Shown here one piece after another: positions 1 to 12,963 of a DNA stretch of 64,000 nucleotides. A model generated the notes under the pieces. The model was given only the letters and a program-made list of their open reading frames with translations, did not search any database and was not told the origin of the DNA. Position 1 is the stretch's first letter. Every line of letters starts with the position of its first letter. This DNA is from Dermatemys mawii (Eukaryota > Chordata > Testudines > Dermatemydidae), in the NCBI GenBank assembly GCA_007922305.1, contig ML677364.1, positions 22,241,326 to 22,305,325 on the forward strand, written 5' to 3'. The position numbers and the translations under genes are program-made.

Positions 1-129
1 CTGTTTCTCCAAATGTGTTGGTAGAGAGGGTAATAGTGTTTCTTCTACCCCTTTCCCAGCTTGATTTTACTGTCTGTTATAGACAGTCTTCCTTTATGAA
101 ATACATTGAGTTATAAACCCCAGAGTTAA

Positions 130-245
130 GGTCAGATCTTTGGGGCAGGACCTGTCTTTTTGTTCTGTGTTTGTAGCACTATTGGGGTCTGGGTCTATGA
201 GTAGGACTCCTTTGTGGTACAGTGATACAAATAATAATCAATTAT
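130..245 (+). repeat. L2/CORE-SINE-type 3' tail
   Basis: The sequence 'ttggggcaggacctgtcttt', 'gtttgtagcactattggggt' and a terminal 'acaaataataatc' match the tail at 10.3 kb. Confidence 0.7.
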
Positions 246-439
246 AAGGAAGCATCCTTTTTGCCGCTTCACTTTAATCACAATGTCATTCCACTTATTC
301 ACCCTCTTCACTTGGCCTGTTTTATTTTTAAGTATGAGGGGTTTATATCCTTTTTTAAAAATTGAGTCTAATGTAACTGTGGATATTTTCATCCATGTGA
401 AGGCCTTAGCAGGAGTCAAAAAAGAAAAAGCGTTAGACA

Positions 440-571
440 TCTAAATGGATCTAGCTGAATCTACACCAGAGGTTAGGCCAGCTTTAACTATGGTGCTCAG
501 AAGTGTGGATTTTTCACACCCCAAGTGACATAGCTACGTTGGTCTAAATGTTCAGTGTGGACCAGACCTGA
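440..571. mobile_element. Harbinger MITE, right-hand part
   Basis: It ends GTGTGGACCAGACCTG and contains 'ggatttttcacaccccaagt', which is also found in complementary or similar form in the MITEs at 6.0 and 58.7 kb. The left end is unclear. Confidence 0.65.
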
Positions 572-1123
572 GACTCTCTTTTTTTCTTTGCTGGAGAGTG
601 GGTTATTGAGAAGGCTGTGACAAAGCCAGTGTGGCATTATTTGCAGCCCTAAGGTTCCTTAGGATCCTTTCAGTCTGGTTCTAGACATGCATGTAGTACA
701 GAGATAACTTTGGTCTCATTGGCCCGTCTCCTCTTCATATATCCATACTTAGTCTTTCCGAGCAGTCTGCTCCTTTAAGGAGTTCTATGGAGTGGCCAGT
801 GGTGTTGCTCTCTTCTTTGAGAGGATCTAGAGAATTTCTGTCCTGCTCCCAGGGCTCTCTGGTGGGTTGTTAGCCAGAGAAGAATGTGTCTGTTAAGATT
901 TTATCAGAAGGCGGCAGAGCATTTTGGAGATACTGGTGTTAAAGTGAAATAACTCTTTTTTTCCCTTAAAAAAAGAGCTCTTTTTTTATACGCACAAGAA
1001 AGACTTGTTCTAGAAACTCCACAATTGTTTGTTCTGAAGGAGGTATAACGTACAAGATGGTTTGATAAACATGGGTGGAAAATGTAGGCATTAACTGCCA
1101 CACAGCGTTGAACTTCTGAAGTC
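572..1123. other. No gene seen
   Basis: Single-copy-looking AT-rich sequence with T- and A-rich runs near 951-986. The short frames have no recognisable content. Confidence 0.6.
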
Positions 1124-1325
1124 TTAGGGTATGTCTACTCTGGCAGATTTACAGCACCAGCAGTTACAGTGCAGCTCAGTGTGTGCTGAAGGGAAATAGC
1201 TGTTGTGTGTTCACACTGTCAGCTGCCTGTGCAATAACATGTTCCCACTTGCAGTGGTATTTGAAGCGGTGCACTCTGGGTAGCTATCCCACAGAGCATC
1301 TCTTCCTGTTCTGCCTCTAAGAGTT

Positions 1326-2643
1326 GTGGGATGGTGGAGAGGGTTACGGGGCATCCTAGGTCCTGTCCCGATGCCCTGTGATGCATTGCGTCTGCATTTG
1401 GCACCACCTTTCAACAGCTTGTGTACTGCACACTCTGCTCTGCCTCTTCATTCTGCAGGAATTGATCCTGCACTGTTGCCCAATATGCTGCTCGCTCTCA
1501 CTCACACGTCACAAATGGCAGTGGAGTTTTTCCTTAAACTGCAAAGACAAGAGGAGCGCAACAGTGATCTTGCCATGCGTACTTGTGTGCTTGTGGCATT
1601 CACAGAGGTGCTGACCACAGTGGAATGTTGTGTTTGAGCTCGGGAAACAAGCACTCAGTGGTGGGATCACATCGTGATGCACGTTTGGGGTGATGAACAG
1701 TGGCTGCAGAACTTTTAGATGAGCTTTCCCAAGCCCTGCATCGCAGAGAATGAGAGCTCTGCCATTGAAGACACACGTGGCGATTGCTCTGTGGAAGATG
1801 GCTACTCCAGACTGCTATTGAGCAATTACTAACCAGCTCAGAGTGGGGAAGTGGACTGTTGGACTTGTGTTGACGGAAGTGTGCAGGGCCATTAATCACA
1901 TCCTGCTCCAAAAAACGATGACTCTGGGTAACGTGCATGACGTTGTGGATGGCTTGCACAAATGGGCTTCCCTAACTGCGAAAGGGCGATAGATGGCACA
2001 CACATTCCTATTCTGGCACCAGACCACCTACCCATGAGTACATGAATCACAAGGAGTATTTCTCCATGGTTCTCAAGGCACTCGTGGATCACCGTGGATG
2101 TTTCACAGACATTAACGTAGGCTGGCCCAAAAAGGTTCATGACACACTCATCTTTCGGAACATTGGCCTGTTCAGGAAGCTGCAAGCCGGGACTTTCTTC
2201 CCAGACTAGAAGATCATCTTAGGGGAAGTTGAAATGCCCATTGTGATCCTGGGAGACACTGCCTACCTCTTAATGTCATGGCTCGTGAAGCCATACATGG
2301 GACACCTTGACAGCTGCAAGGAGCGGTTCAACAACAGGCTGAGTAAGTGCAGAATGACTGTTGAGTGTGCTTTTGGCCATTTAAAGGCCTGCTGGTGCTG
2401 CCTGTAGGGGAAGCTGGACCTGGCCGATAACAATATTCCTATGATTATAGCTGCATTCTGTATGCTTGATAATATTTGTGAAGGGAAGGGTGAAAGCTTC
2501 ACTCAGGGCTGGACCGCTGAGGCTTAGCACCTGGAGGCTGAATCTGAACAGCCAGAGACCAGGGCTATTAGAGGGGTGCAGCACGTGGGGCCATAAGGAT
2601 CAGGAATGCCTTGAGGCAGCAATTTGAAGCTGAAAGCAACTAA
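1326..2643 (+). pseudogene. Harbinger (HARBI1-like, DDE_Tnp_4) transposase pseudogene, copy A
   Basis: The first part, 1326-1637, encodes an N-terminal segment with LRGILGPVPMPCDALRLHLAP, which parallels the minus-strand fragment at 42.2 kb. Later frames recover core transposase motifs: AIDGTHIPI (first catalytic Asp, codon 1992-1994), VILGDTAYL (second Asp, 2255-2257) and TVECAFGHLKACWCCL (Glu, 2363-2365). It ends in ESN-stop at 2643. Stops interrupt the frame, including a TAG after FFPD at about 2206 and another before GKLDLAD at about 2406, and the reading frame shifts several times. The DDE triad is still readable, but no protein can be made. Harbinger transposases excise and insert elements at TWA targets and need the Myb-like partner for nuclear import and DNA binding. 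Confidence 0.9.
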
Positions 2644-2910
2644 TATTTGTTGCTATGCTCGGGAGTGCAGTCCCTGTATAGGAGGTGATTGTAATTGGTG
2701 CAAATGATGCAATATGAAGGTTTAAGATAATTGTCTTTGGCTTTGCAGGGCTGTGTGCTCTCAATTACTAGATTAAAGATTGCTTTCAAACCAACACAAT
2801 TCTTTTATTAAAAAACAACAACCGGAGGGGAAAGTCCAACAAAAAAAAATCAGCAGGGAGGGGAATGGGAAAAGGGGAAAGTTTCAGGAGGAGGTGGGGT
2901 CCACGGACAG

Positions 2911-4580
2911 TTAAAGATTTGTGTATGTCCAGGGATCATATCCAACCTTCTCCTTTGGAATACGGTGCAGCGGATACTGTACTTCAGTAAGGACAAACTG
3001 CAGAGGGATGGGTGTTGAGTGCAGTGGGTACTGGGAGTCCGCAGTGCTGGACTGTGACGGGGGAGGAGTGGAATGCCATGGGTACAGATTGGAGCCAGGA
3101 AGTTGATAAGAGTGTGTTGGTGGTGTCTTTGGGTTGGGTGGGACAGAGTTTTGCGACAGTAGCTGCAGGGGAGGGCGGGCGCGGAGCTGCTTGGTTTGCA
3201 GTGTTAGTAGCGCCTGGAGTGTGTCTGGTTGGCTCTCCATAATGTTTAAGAGCCAGTCTGTGGCTTCATACTGAGGTGTCGTGTTCTCCTTTCAGTCCCT
3301 CTTCTCGCTGTCCCGCCACTCCTTCATTCCCTGTTTCTCGGCCATGGAGTGCATCATAACCTCATGCAGAAAGTCCTCCTTAGTTCTTTTGCACAGTCGT
3401 TCAGCCGGTGATGACAGAGAGGGAGGTTGGGCTCCCAAGGTCCTCTTTGTGAAACCAAAACGCAACATTTCACAGAAGCTGTATTATTTGCAACACAGAG
3501 AACACAGATTCAGTGATTTAAAACACAGCCAGTATTCACATACCTGTTGCTAACTGGCTGACGCCAGGCAAGCACACATGAACCACAAGACCTCCAAAAT
3601 GGTGAATAGCTGCAGGGGCAGGGGAAAACAGTGTTCCCGGACCCTACTGTACACTGGGCATGTGGCTCTTCAGGAGAGCCAGCACTGTAGCGAGGGCCTG
3701 ATAATCATTTCTGTCCCCACGTTTTCCACAGCTTGTGTTCATTATGGAAGTTATGTCACTGCTGAGGGTGAGCAGGGAATCAAGGGAGCGTCGTCTTCAA
3801 GACTGCAGCTTCTGCCCTGGCCCTTGTGTGGCTCGCCTGTGTGCAGAGATGGTCCCTCCTGCCGTGATGGCAGAGTGGCACAGGAAAGTTACCATTAATG
3901 GGGGAAGAAACAAAGGAGCTCTGCCAAAGAACCTACGGCAGCAGGCTGCCCAGTATCTGCATGAGAGTTTCCTGGAAATCTCTGAGGGAGATTCTGGTGA
4001 AGTGAGAGAGTCAATCAATAGCTTCTTCCACCCCTCAGACTAGGCATGGGGTGGTACGTGTATCATACACACACAGACTCCTGCTTTCTGCAACCCTCCT
4101 GCCCCCAACAACCTGCTTCAGCGATGCCCAAAATCAAATCCACTTACCAGGGGCTTCCTTCCCTGTTTGCACTTCACCAACATCCAATAGCTGTGACTGG
4201 CTAGCCTCCTCTGGAGTAGAAAAGAGCTCCTGGCTGCATGCATCTCTCGACTGGCACATGAGCCACCGAAGTATCCATAGTGTTTTTGCAGTGGACTTGG
4301 GGTTGCCATCGAGTATTACATCCAGCTCTTTGTAGAACCAGCAGCTCATGGGCACAGCACCGGAGCAGCGGTTTGCCTCCCATGCTATGTAGTTGGCATT
4401 CTGCAGCTCCTTCACTTTGATCCTGCATTGTAGTATGTTCCGGTCATGGCCCCTTTCTGTCATGCATCGTGATATCTGTCTGTAGGTATCATAGTTTCTA
4501 CAGCATGAGCGCAGCTGGCACTAGCACAGCTTCCTCTCCCCAAATGCTGAAGAAGTCCAACAGCTCGAGCATTGCTCTAA
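2911..4580 (-). pseudogene. Harbinger Myb/SANT-like accessory protein pseudogene, copy A
   Basis: It is read on the minus strand, convergent with the transposase. The N-terminal part, near 4580-4498, has FFSIWGEEAV. Then comes MTERGHDRNILQCRIKVKEL (around 4463-4400) and CWFYKELDVILDGNP, the trihelix/Myb-SANT module seen in Harbinger second ORFs. The acidic linker follows with ACSQELFSTPEEASQSQ. The C-terminal part, 3240-2911, has DTLQALLTLQTKQLRARPP and a Pro-rich tail with repeated YPLHSTP units, ending at the stop at 2911. A segment near 3450-3850 with no matching frame is probably an intron. Frameshifts near 4500 and 4300 break the frame. Similar proteins are often labelled ZSCAN29- or MSANTD-like in reptile annotations. 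Confidence 0.82.
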
Positions 4581-4972
4581 GCAGGGGATTACCTGGTACG
4601 TAGAGCAGGCATGACCACTTGGAAAGATGCTCTGAGACCACTGCACGCATTACCGACAAAACAAGAAGGGGACTTTTAAAATTCCAAAGGAATTTACTGA
4701 GTGGGAATGATGGTTGGTTACTTGAGAGCAGGGCAGAAAAGTTCAAACCAATGACCAGAGAGGCAAGAACAGGCATTGTGGGACAGCTCCCAGAGGCCAG
4801 TCACTGCACTGTAATCGACCAGGGTGTCTATTATGGCACTGCAGTGGTGTAGCCCTGGTGCAGAAAGCTCTACACCTCTCGGAGTTTCTGTGCAGTAAGT
4901 GGCTTGGCAGTGAGTACACCTCGGGAGTTACAAGTCAGAAAGCTGCTTTAGACCTGTGTAGACAAGGTCTAA

Positions 4973-5985
4973 GTCAGGATTTGGTGCAATTCTTAAACCA
5001 GAGAATAGATCTGATAAAGTTTGCGAACTTGCCTCTATAAAATATTTGCGTCTAAATAGTTTGTAAATATCTGTCTTATTTGTACATCGCTTTCAAAATT
5101 CACTCCTAGCTTAAAATTTTGCATGAAACTACTGTAACAATTGTTGCCAGTTTTGGCATCGTGAAGACAAAGGAGGTGGGAGGGACAGGGCAATACATAA
5201 GGGACAGATGCACTTTGTAATGGATACTTGTGCACATGCCAGATCAGGCAGGGATGGAAATGACTGGGTGGTTTTGCTAATTATCTTTTTCATATAGAGG
5301 TTTGGCAGACTTAAGCAAACGGAGAAACCAGAAGCCATATGATTCATGAAACCAATGAGTGTGAACGAGCCTAACTGAAAGAGTGAAAAATGGTATTGGC
5401 ATCCCCTGGAATCGCCCCCACCTCTCCAAAAAAAAGTTAGTGCAGATTTTTCATATTAAAACAGCAATAAAAAAGCACCTTAATTCTGCTTATTATGTTA
5501 GTGCCTAAAGGCCAGCCAGGAGCGAGTCTCTGTTGTGCTAGGTACTGCATAAACATATTTAGTCTCCTAAACATTTTTCAACCTCAGTAACCAACATTTT
5601 GCTTGGAGTTTTGTTTTGTTAGGAATACGTTGTTCTCCTGATCTTAATAGAGATTTGTCTGGTAGTATATTGATACTAATTCCCAACAGGTGTTTTTAGA
5701 GTGAAATAATCCAAAGTAAAATATGGAATTCAATTTTTAAGTCAAAGGAGTTCAGTGAAATGTAAGTTAGAGTAAATGTATGTATTTTAAAAATCACTAT
5801 TGTTAAAGTGAATCTTAGCGTGTGGCTTTTAAAAATATTTTAGAGTCAGGATACTGATTTGATGTCAGGATAGGACTTTATTTCTGTATGTATGACTTTT
5901 CCAAGGCAGCTCTTGACATTGTATACACAGAGCATTGCAGCATACAAACGACCCAGAAGAAAGCTTTTTTTGATGTGTCATTGTC
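4973..5985. other. Intron-like sequence, no gene seen
   Basis: AT-rich sequence with no frame above 75 codons, no splice-bounded conserved peptide and no repeat that I could name. Confidence 0.6.
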
Positions 5986-5988
5986 TCA

Positions 5989-6269
5989 GGCCAGGCCTAC
6001 ACTATAAACTTACATTAGTGTAACTATGTAGCTCGGGGGTGTGAAAAATCCGCACCCCTAAGTGACCCAGTTATACTGACCGAACACCCCCCCATGTAGA
6101 CAGCGCTATGTTGATGAGGGAGCTTCTCCCATCGACATAGCTTCTGCTTCTTATGGACTGTATATACTGATTGGAGAAGCTCTCCTGTCCGCATCGTAGT
6201 GGCTTCACTGAAGCGCTACAGTGGTACGGGTACATCTGCACTGTAAGTGTTTAAAGTGTAGACATGCCC
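5989..6269. mobile_element. Harbinger MITE with 3-bp duplication
   Basis: The termini GGCCAGGCCTACACTA and GTGTAGACATGCCC are inverted, flanked by TCA (5986-5988 and 6270-6272). The 281-bp body has no coding capacity. Confidence 0.88.
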
Positions 6270-6401
6270 TCAGTAGTATGGAAGCTGGCAACATGAATGA
6301 ATTGACAGGTATTTGGCTGTGCACAGTTTACCACATGGTTCTCAGTCTAGTAATGAAAACAACTGATGTGAGGGAATCAGCACAGTTAGCTAATACAGGT
6401 A

Positions 6402-6621
6402 TATTGCGTCTTAGGTGTATTTAACTTATACGATTTCCGCTTTACGCGGTCGGCAAAAAAGGAAAGTGGAAATTTTTTTAAAAAAACTTTGTGTGTGGTG
6501 GTGGTGGTGGTGGTGAGGGGGGCGGTGATTTCGCCCGCCATTGAAGTCAGTGGGTTCTGGCTATATGCGGTTTCCGCTTTACGCAGTAACCGCGGAACGG
6601 AACCCTCACGCAAGACGCGAC
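6402..6621. mobile_element. Tigger-like MITE with (GGT)n core
   Basis: The arms 'atttccgctttacgcggt' and 'gtttccgctttacgcagt' occur as direct copies, and the outer ends 'ttgcgtctta' and 'caagacgcga' are inverted. A (GGT)n microsatellite lies at 6495-6515. The exact limits are approximate. Confidence 0.7.
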
Positions 6622-9600
6622 ATGCCTAAAGGAGCTTTATATTGTGTTTTTAGGGCCTGGTCTAGCAAACCCTTCCTCTTTTGTAGTCCTTACTGAAGCG
6701 GTTAGTCAAACCACACAAAGGCTGTCCATGTGAGTGAAGATTGCAGGTTCATGCTCCTGGATGGCCCACAACTTTCTCAGGATGTGGCAGGAGAGAGGGA
6801 AACAATTTCTTTAAAACATTCTGCAATACTACTTCATATTATTCTGCAGAAGAAGTCATGTTTGTGGCATGTTACCTTTTGAGAGAATAATACAGGTGGT
6901 GAATTTATCAATATACAAGAACTCTCTTTGTAACACATTAACCTTTCAGCTATGAAGTTTAGGCAAGAGGGTATGTATTTATGTTTGCTTTTTCTATAGC
7001 ATGTTTCTAATTAACATCAAACTGTGTTGAATAAATTTGGTTTCTCTGCTGTTTCCTTTGTAACAGAGAATTAAAATGACTTATGGTGCTGTTTAAGTAA
7101 GGTAATGTGGGGGAAAGAGAGATTTTTGTCTCTTACATTAGTGTGTAACTAGGCAAAATGAATAAAGAATTTTGCATTTGTTTCTAGATATGGGATCTAA
7201 ATTTAGAATCTTTTTTCAGAGGTTTGGAATATGTGTGTTTCAAGCCACTTTGTGTTGAATGGTGAAGGGGTAACATTGTTGCATAGAAGGTTTTTTATTT
7301 TAGTGTCACAATTTAAAGACTAATTGGAAAGATACTTGTATGCTGTGCTGAAATTCTTAAAGGCCTCCTTGTAGACTTCCTAGCAAAGGCCTTTTGTTCT
7401 GTATTCAGACTGTTTCTCAATTCACGTGACCACAGCTAGGGGATAAATAACTGCTGGACATGTGCAAAGCAAAGGATTTACTTATCTCTCCCTCTCACCC
7501 TCTGTGGGTCCATGACTGATTTCTTTGAGCGTAGCCCAATTTTCCCCCTACAGTTAAATTCAGCTAAGAGAAAAATCTACACTGAAGTTACTATAAAATC
7601 CATGTTTCTTTTGCGGAAACTCTAAACAGCCTTTGTATTTTAGTAACTCTTGGTAGCTTTTTGAACACTGTTTTATTGGCCCATGCAGCCTCTTTAATTT
7701 TTCTTAAATCTGAAAATCATTTGTATGTAATATTTTCCCTCATGCTTCAAACATGCTGCTCTTAGTTTCTTTTGACTTGTTTGCAGAAGGCAATGTCATT
7801 AATTTGGCTGCAGCTAAATGCTGCTGATTTAGCCATGCTTTCATGTATGGTCTGCAGACCACTAGTGGTGGTGGTATTGCACATGACTGACATCTCCACC
7901 TCTGTTTAGCTCGTACCTACAAGTACTTGAGTAGTGCTCATTCTTCTTTCAAAAGACTTTATGGGGTTGCGGGTGAGGGTAGAATCACAACATTACCAAT
8001 TGAATATAACACACTTTAATAAGCTCGCTACCGTTTTTTCCCCCTTCTTGCCAGATAGGAAAACTTTCACTATTGTACCTAATTGTTTTGTATTACAAAT
8101 CTTCTCATTTGGTGTCCTCCTTCTTTTGGCCCCTCCTCCGACCACATTGTACAAGCTGCATGCAAGATAGTAAAGTCCATCCATAGAGCCAAGATTTCAG
8201 ATTTCACCCATTGGGCTTTGAGTATTTCTTCCTCCTTTCTTTCCTTTTACAGCTTTTACTCCTACATAGTTTATTTAGAAAGAAAATTGCTAAACCTAGT
8301 AAAACTTGAACTCCCTTTATTATTTTAAACTTCGTATCGGAACTGTATCCAAGGATTTAAAACTGACCAGTATATCTAAAATAAATCAGGTATTAAGTCT
8401 CTGAGCTTTGTCATTAATTTTATTGAGGGGGTTAGATCACTGCACATTCTTGACCTACATTCTCCATCTTATGAGGGAGGAGGAATTAAAGTACAACTCA
8501 AAGTTGATTTTTGCAGGGAAGGGCAGAGGTACTTTATAAACTTCTTAAATCTTTTGGAGGCTTGGCACAATAGCTACATTAAATAAAGTGTTAATTCTTG
8601 GCAACGCTGCGTTAGGCTCTGGGCTGAAGATCAACAGAGCTTACAAGCCTTTCATTAAAGCTGTGAGGCTCAGGAGAATAAATGTTATAGTGTGTGTGTG
8701 AGGGGGAGGGGATTATCCCTTTTTCTAAGAAGTGGAACTTAAGGGTGGTATTTTTTAAAATAGAGTAAATGTATTTGATTGGTGACCAGCTTTTCCAGTG
8801 TTGTGTAAGTAGGGATACCTACATGGATGCAACATAAAGCACCTACTTACAGTTTAACACATTGGGTGGTTCCGGTACCTTCCCCAATAGATTTTCTAGA
8901 TGTGTTGCAAATATGAAATCTGGGTGATTTTATATAGTGCGAAGTCCAAGGAGAAAGAACTGACACTTCACAGAATCTCTTGATTATCCAGTTCTGAATA
9001 TCAAGCTTGCATCTGGGCTGCTAGAACTTAATGACATTTTGAACCCCCAGGTCCCTTCAGAACTAGTTTAGTCTTTGAAAAATGCAGGATACTTTTTTTG
9101 TGCTGAAATATGACTAAATAGAAAACAAATCACTGAAAGTTTTCAGACTTTGAAACATGAAGTTTGGGTAACATCTATATATTGAGCTTGAATGCTTTGT
9201 GAACTAGTTGCAGCAGTAAATCCTATATATTTATTTTTAGCCTCTGATATTGTCTGTTGTGGAACCCATCATTACAAATGGGATATATATCTATTTATCT
9301 TATTATCGTCGTTCCTTTTTTTACTCTATAATTGTTACCAAAACTGCAAGAGTTCTGCAACTGACTCTCGTGGAACTTTAAATAACTACTGGTCGTCTTT
9401 CTTGTCTCTGGGCACTACCCACCTCCCAAACACTGCACAGTTGAACAGGCTTTAGCATGTGTGGTAGTCTATATTCAAGAAAAGAGAAATATGTTTACAG
9501 ATCAGGTCTGAACTGTGTGAGATAAGTTTGTGAGTGCCTCAAGCTGGAGTGAGATGGCTCCTTTGCTTTCAGTATGGCTAAAATTCAAAAAACATGATAC

Positions 9601-10324
9601 TCTTGCCACCTACCTACCTCCCCTGCACCGTGGACTGGAACCGCTTTGTGCCTGATAAAATATACCTTGCTTTGGAGGAGAATGTTTGTACTGTTTGTAA
9701 ACTTAACCTTTTGCTCTCTCTGTTACATTTCTAAAGTGCTCATCACCCCATACTGTTTGGGTGCTCTAATGAAAATTTTCAAATAACCATAGATTCAGTT
9801 TAATAACAATCCTGATATTAGCAACTGGTTAATGCCAACATATTCCCAGGAACCAGCCCTGTGCCATTAACATCAGTGTTAATGGGATTTAGATATTGAC
9901 AGCAACACACTGCTTATTAGAACCCTTTTTTTATTTTTTAGGAAGTTCCCAGCTTCAGGCAGGTTTGCAAGGCTGCTTACAGGGAAGGCACGACTCAGAG
10001 CTTCTTTCTGGGACTGCAGCCCTGCAAACCTTCTTGTTCACAGGGACTGCCCGGGAGGTAAGGGGCTGAGAGGGAAGGCTGTGGGCAGGGCAGTAGCAGA
10101 AAAGGGGCGGTAGCCTGGATTCAGGAGCTGCATGGTGTCTCTCTCTGTACACTTCAGGCTGTGCCTTGTCTGGGGGCTGCACATGTTAAGTAACGGTTCC
10201 CATATATGGACTTAAATAAAAAAAAAAATAAAAAGCAAAGAAACAACAATAACGACCAAAAAACCCTCGTTGGAATTTCTGTGTTTTCACTTTCATTGTG
10301 AAATATTTGAAATGATGAAGAAGT
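6622..10324. other. Intron-like sequence, no gene seen
   Basis: About 3.7 kb of AT-rich sequence. The longest frames (near 8083-8328 and 9192-9455) are hydrophobic T-rich translations without motifs. A short run of GTGTGTGTG lies at 8691. Confidence 0.6.
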
Positions 10325-10441
10325 TAGATTGTAAGTCCCATGGGGCAGCAACTTTTGGTTTTTTTTGTTTCTATAGAACCTAGCACAATGGGGTCCTGCT
10401 TCATGAGCTGGACTCTTAGTGTAGTAATACAAGTTATAATT
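10325..10441 (+). repeat. L2/CORE-SINE-type 3' tail
   Basis: The sequence 'tagattgtaagtcccatggg' followed by 'acctagcacaatggggtcct' is the 3' end shared by this SINE/LINE group. Confidence 0.72.
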
Positions 10442-10578
10442 AATAGAGCAGATACCATTTATAGGTCTGCACGGTCTTTAATGTAATGTTTTTGCTAATG
10501 GAGAAAGCAAATAGTTCTGGCTGCATTTACGCAGGACTTCTAGCTGGGGTAAGAGGCAAACTTAAGCATGGTTTAAAC

Positions 10579-11367
10579 CAGGGGTGGGCAAACCTTTTGG
10601 CCCGAGGGCCACACTGGGGTGCAAAATTGTGCGGAGGGCCAGGTAGGGAAGGCTGTGCCTCCCCAAAGAGCCTGGCCCTGCCCCCATCTGACCCCCACTC
10701 ACTCCCCCCCACCAACTGCCTCCCTCGGAACCTCTGACCCATCCAGAACTTCCCCCACTCCTTGTCCCCCTGATTGCTCCCTCCGGATACCCCCCCCAAC
10801 TGCCCCCTTGGGATCCGACTCCCTATCTAAGCCCCCCTTCTCTTTCTCTCCTGACTGCCCAGTCCCAAGACTCCTGCCCCAACCCGTCCCAAGACCTCAC
10901 CCCCATCTAAGTCCCCTGCTCCTTGTCCCCTGACTGTCCCCTCCAGAGACCCCCCAGGACCGCACCCCCTATCCAACCCCCCTTTCCCTGACTGCCCCGA
11001 CCCCTAGCCACACCCCTGCCCCCTGATGGAGCCCCCCTGGGACTCCCAAGCACCATCCAATCCTCCCCATCCCCTGACCACCCCCTGAGACCCTCTGCCC
11101 TTTATCCAACATCCCCTCAAGGCCTGGGCCCAGCCCCCTTATCATGCCGCTGCTCAGAACAGTGTGTCTGGCCTGGAGCCAGACACTTTGCCAGCTGATC
11201 TGCTGGTGCACATAGTCTGTCTGGCCCAGAGCCAGACACACTCTCACATGGCCTGCTGAGGCTGCGGGGGAGGGGCTGGAGTAGCCTCCCCAGCCAGAGC
11301 TCAGGGGCTAGTTAGGAGGAGCTCGCGGGCCAGATTTGGCCCGTGGGCCGTAGTTTGCCTACCCCTG
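10579..11367 (+). mobile_element. hAT non-autonomous element with perfect target duplication
   Basis: The inverted termini CAGGGGTGGGCAAAC and GTTTGCCTACCCCTG are flanked on both sides by the 8-bp duplication GTTTAAAC (10571-10578 and 11368-11375). The 789-bp body is C-rich, with many CCCCTGAC-like units, and encodes no transposase. Several 80-100 codon frames inside it are low-complexity artefacts. Confidence 0.96.
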
Positions 11368-12225
11368 GTTTAAACTCTTATGGCTGCACAAAATTATAGC
11401 ATACTTTTGCTAGCCATTGTGGAAGGAGTCAATGGATGTCACAAACATCTGAAAAAAGATGCTTCAGATTAGGTAGCGATTTCAGGTAGACAAGAACACC
11501 CTGGTTAGCTAAACTGTTTTATATCCTGAACTGGCCATAACAACATTTCAGTGGTACTTAAGCATGTTTGTAAAATGCATTAGATAACTACTGTTTCAGT
11601 AGTGCTTTTTTTTTAGGAAGAAGGAAGTTTTGTAGAGAAAGGTCATGAGCTCAAACAGCTAGGGGCTTTGAGGAGAGGCAGGAGCTGAGAGTGAGTGTAC
11701 ACACTAGGAAATGGACAACTGCTCAAAGTAGTGAGGGTGGACCAGTTTGCTCTAAGTGACTCAGATACCATTTCTTTATTTAACCACGTAATTTTAGCAA
11801 GTTTTGGCATTTTCAATTTGTACCACAAGTGTTTTACCATTGCTGGTTAATCTTTCTTATGAGATGAAAATTCTCTAGAGATTTAGGGATGAAAGCCTTT
11901 CTATTATATAAGAAAAAAATATGCTTGTTCCTCTAGTGCAAGCGGGTAATTATCTCCTAGAATGTGATCATATCTTGCTCAATTCTCAAATAATCGTGTA
12001 TGATACCATCTCAGTGGCATTTCCTCAGGAAGGTTGCAACCCTGTGATCCCTGACGCCGCTCAGAGTGTTCTGGTAACACAAAGAGGGGGGAGGCGGAAG
12101 GAGTTGTGACGAGAGACAGGAAGAGAAAAAGGAGAGAAATAGCATAACTTCAAGTGAATAATTTCTTTGCAGCAGGAGATAAATGTCTATTGCATCTTTA
12201 GTCTCTTGCCTCATTTCCAGCCCAT

Positions 12226-12588
12226 TAAGGGCAGGTCTATGTTACAGCTTGGATTTGATCTCACAGCTTCATCTATTGGGGGTCAATTTATCGCATATAA
12301 TGCAGACATGATAAATTGACCCCCGAGTGCCCTCCTGTCGACGCCTGTACTCCACCGCCCTGAGAGGCGCAGGCAGAGTCGACTGGGGAGCGGCAGCAGT
12401 TGACTCACCACCATGAAGATGCTGTGGGAAGGCGATCTAAGTACGTTGACTTCAGCTACGCTATTCTTGTAGCTGAAGTTGCGTATCTTAGATCTTAGCT
12501 CTCCCTCGGCAGCACAGAGCACTGCAGAGGTGCTGCCACCTGGGTACAGAGGCACCTTTGCAGTGCTGTATGTGCAGACATGCCCTTA
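12226..12588. mobile_element. Harbinger MITE with long internal palindromes
   Basis: The ends TTAAGGGCAGGTCTATG and GTGCAGACATGCCCTTAA are inverted. An internal 'gggggtcaatttatcgcat' and its complement, 'gataaattgacccccg', form a hairpin. A second inverted pair with 'tagctgaagt' lies near 12451-12480. Confidence 0.85.
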
Positions 12589-12963
12589 ATATCTGGCCCA
12601 AGCTACTTTAACAGCTTACAACTTAGCAAAAGGAGGGCTCCTTTCGCTTCCCAAGGGAGAAACCTATTCTCTTGGTGTGGAAAGGGAGGAATTTCATTCC
12701 TGCTGAAGACCATGGTGTTTGCAGCCAGTGTCCTTATATATAGAACAAAAGGACTAACTTGGATTGCAGCTGTTAGTATACCTATGCCACATGTCATCAC
12801 AAGTAAAATATAGAGCCCTTTCTGGGTAAGGTTGATCAGCTATGAATTTGAGTGGGGATGTGGGGCAGCCCCTCCTCCAATCAATAAATTCTCCAGTAGA
12901 TAGTTAAAACAATAAAAGTGCTTACATTGTTTTGAAAAACAAAGTAAAAATATGTTTGAATTA

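Larger units (their letters stand above)
1127..4969 (+). mobile_element. Full-length PIF/Harbinger DNA transposon (copy A), decayed
   Basis: The left terminus GGGTATGTCTACTCTGGCAG and the right terminus ending GTGTAGACAAGGTC are imperfect inverted repeats. They are flanked by TTA (1124-1126) and TAA (4970-4972), as expected for the 3-bp TWA target of Harbinger. Inside are the two genes typical of the superfamily in convergent orientation: a HARBI1-like transposase on the plus strand and a Myb/SANT-like protein on the minus strand. Both carry stops and frameshifts, so the element is dead. The related but rearranged copy at 41.8-44.7 kb confirms the structure. Confidence 0.88.

Noticed and set aside
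10486..11247. Several overlapping 80-104 codon Pro-rich frames
   Set aside because: All lie within the C-rich body of the hAT element.
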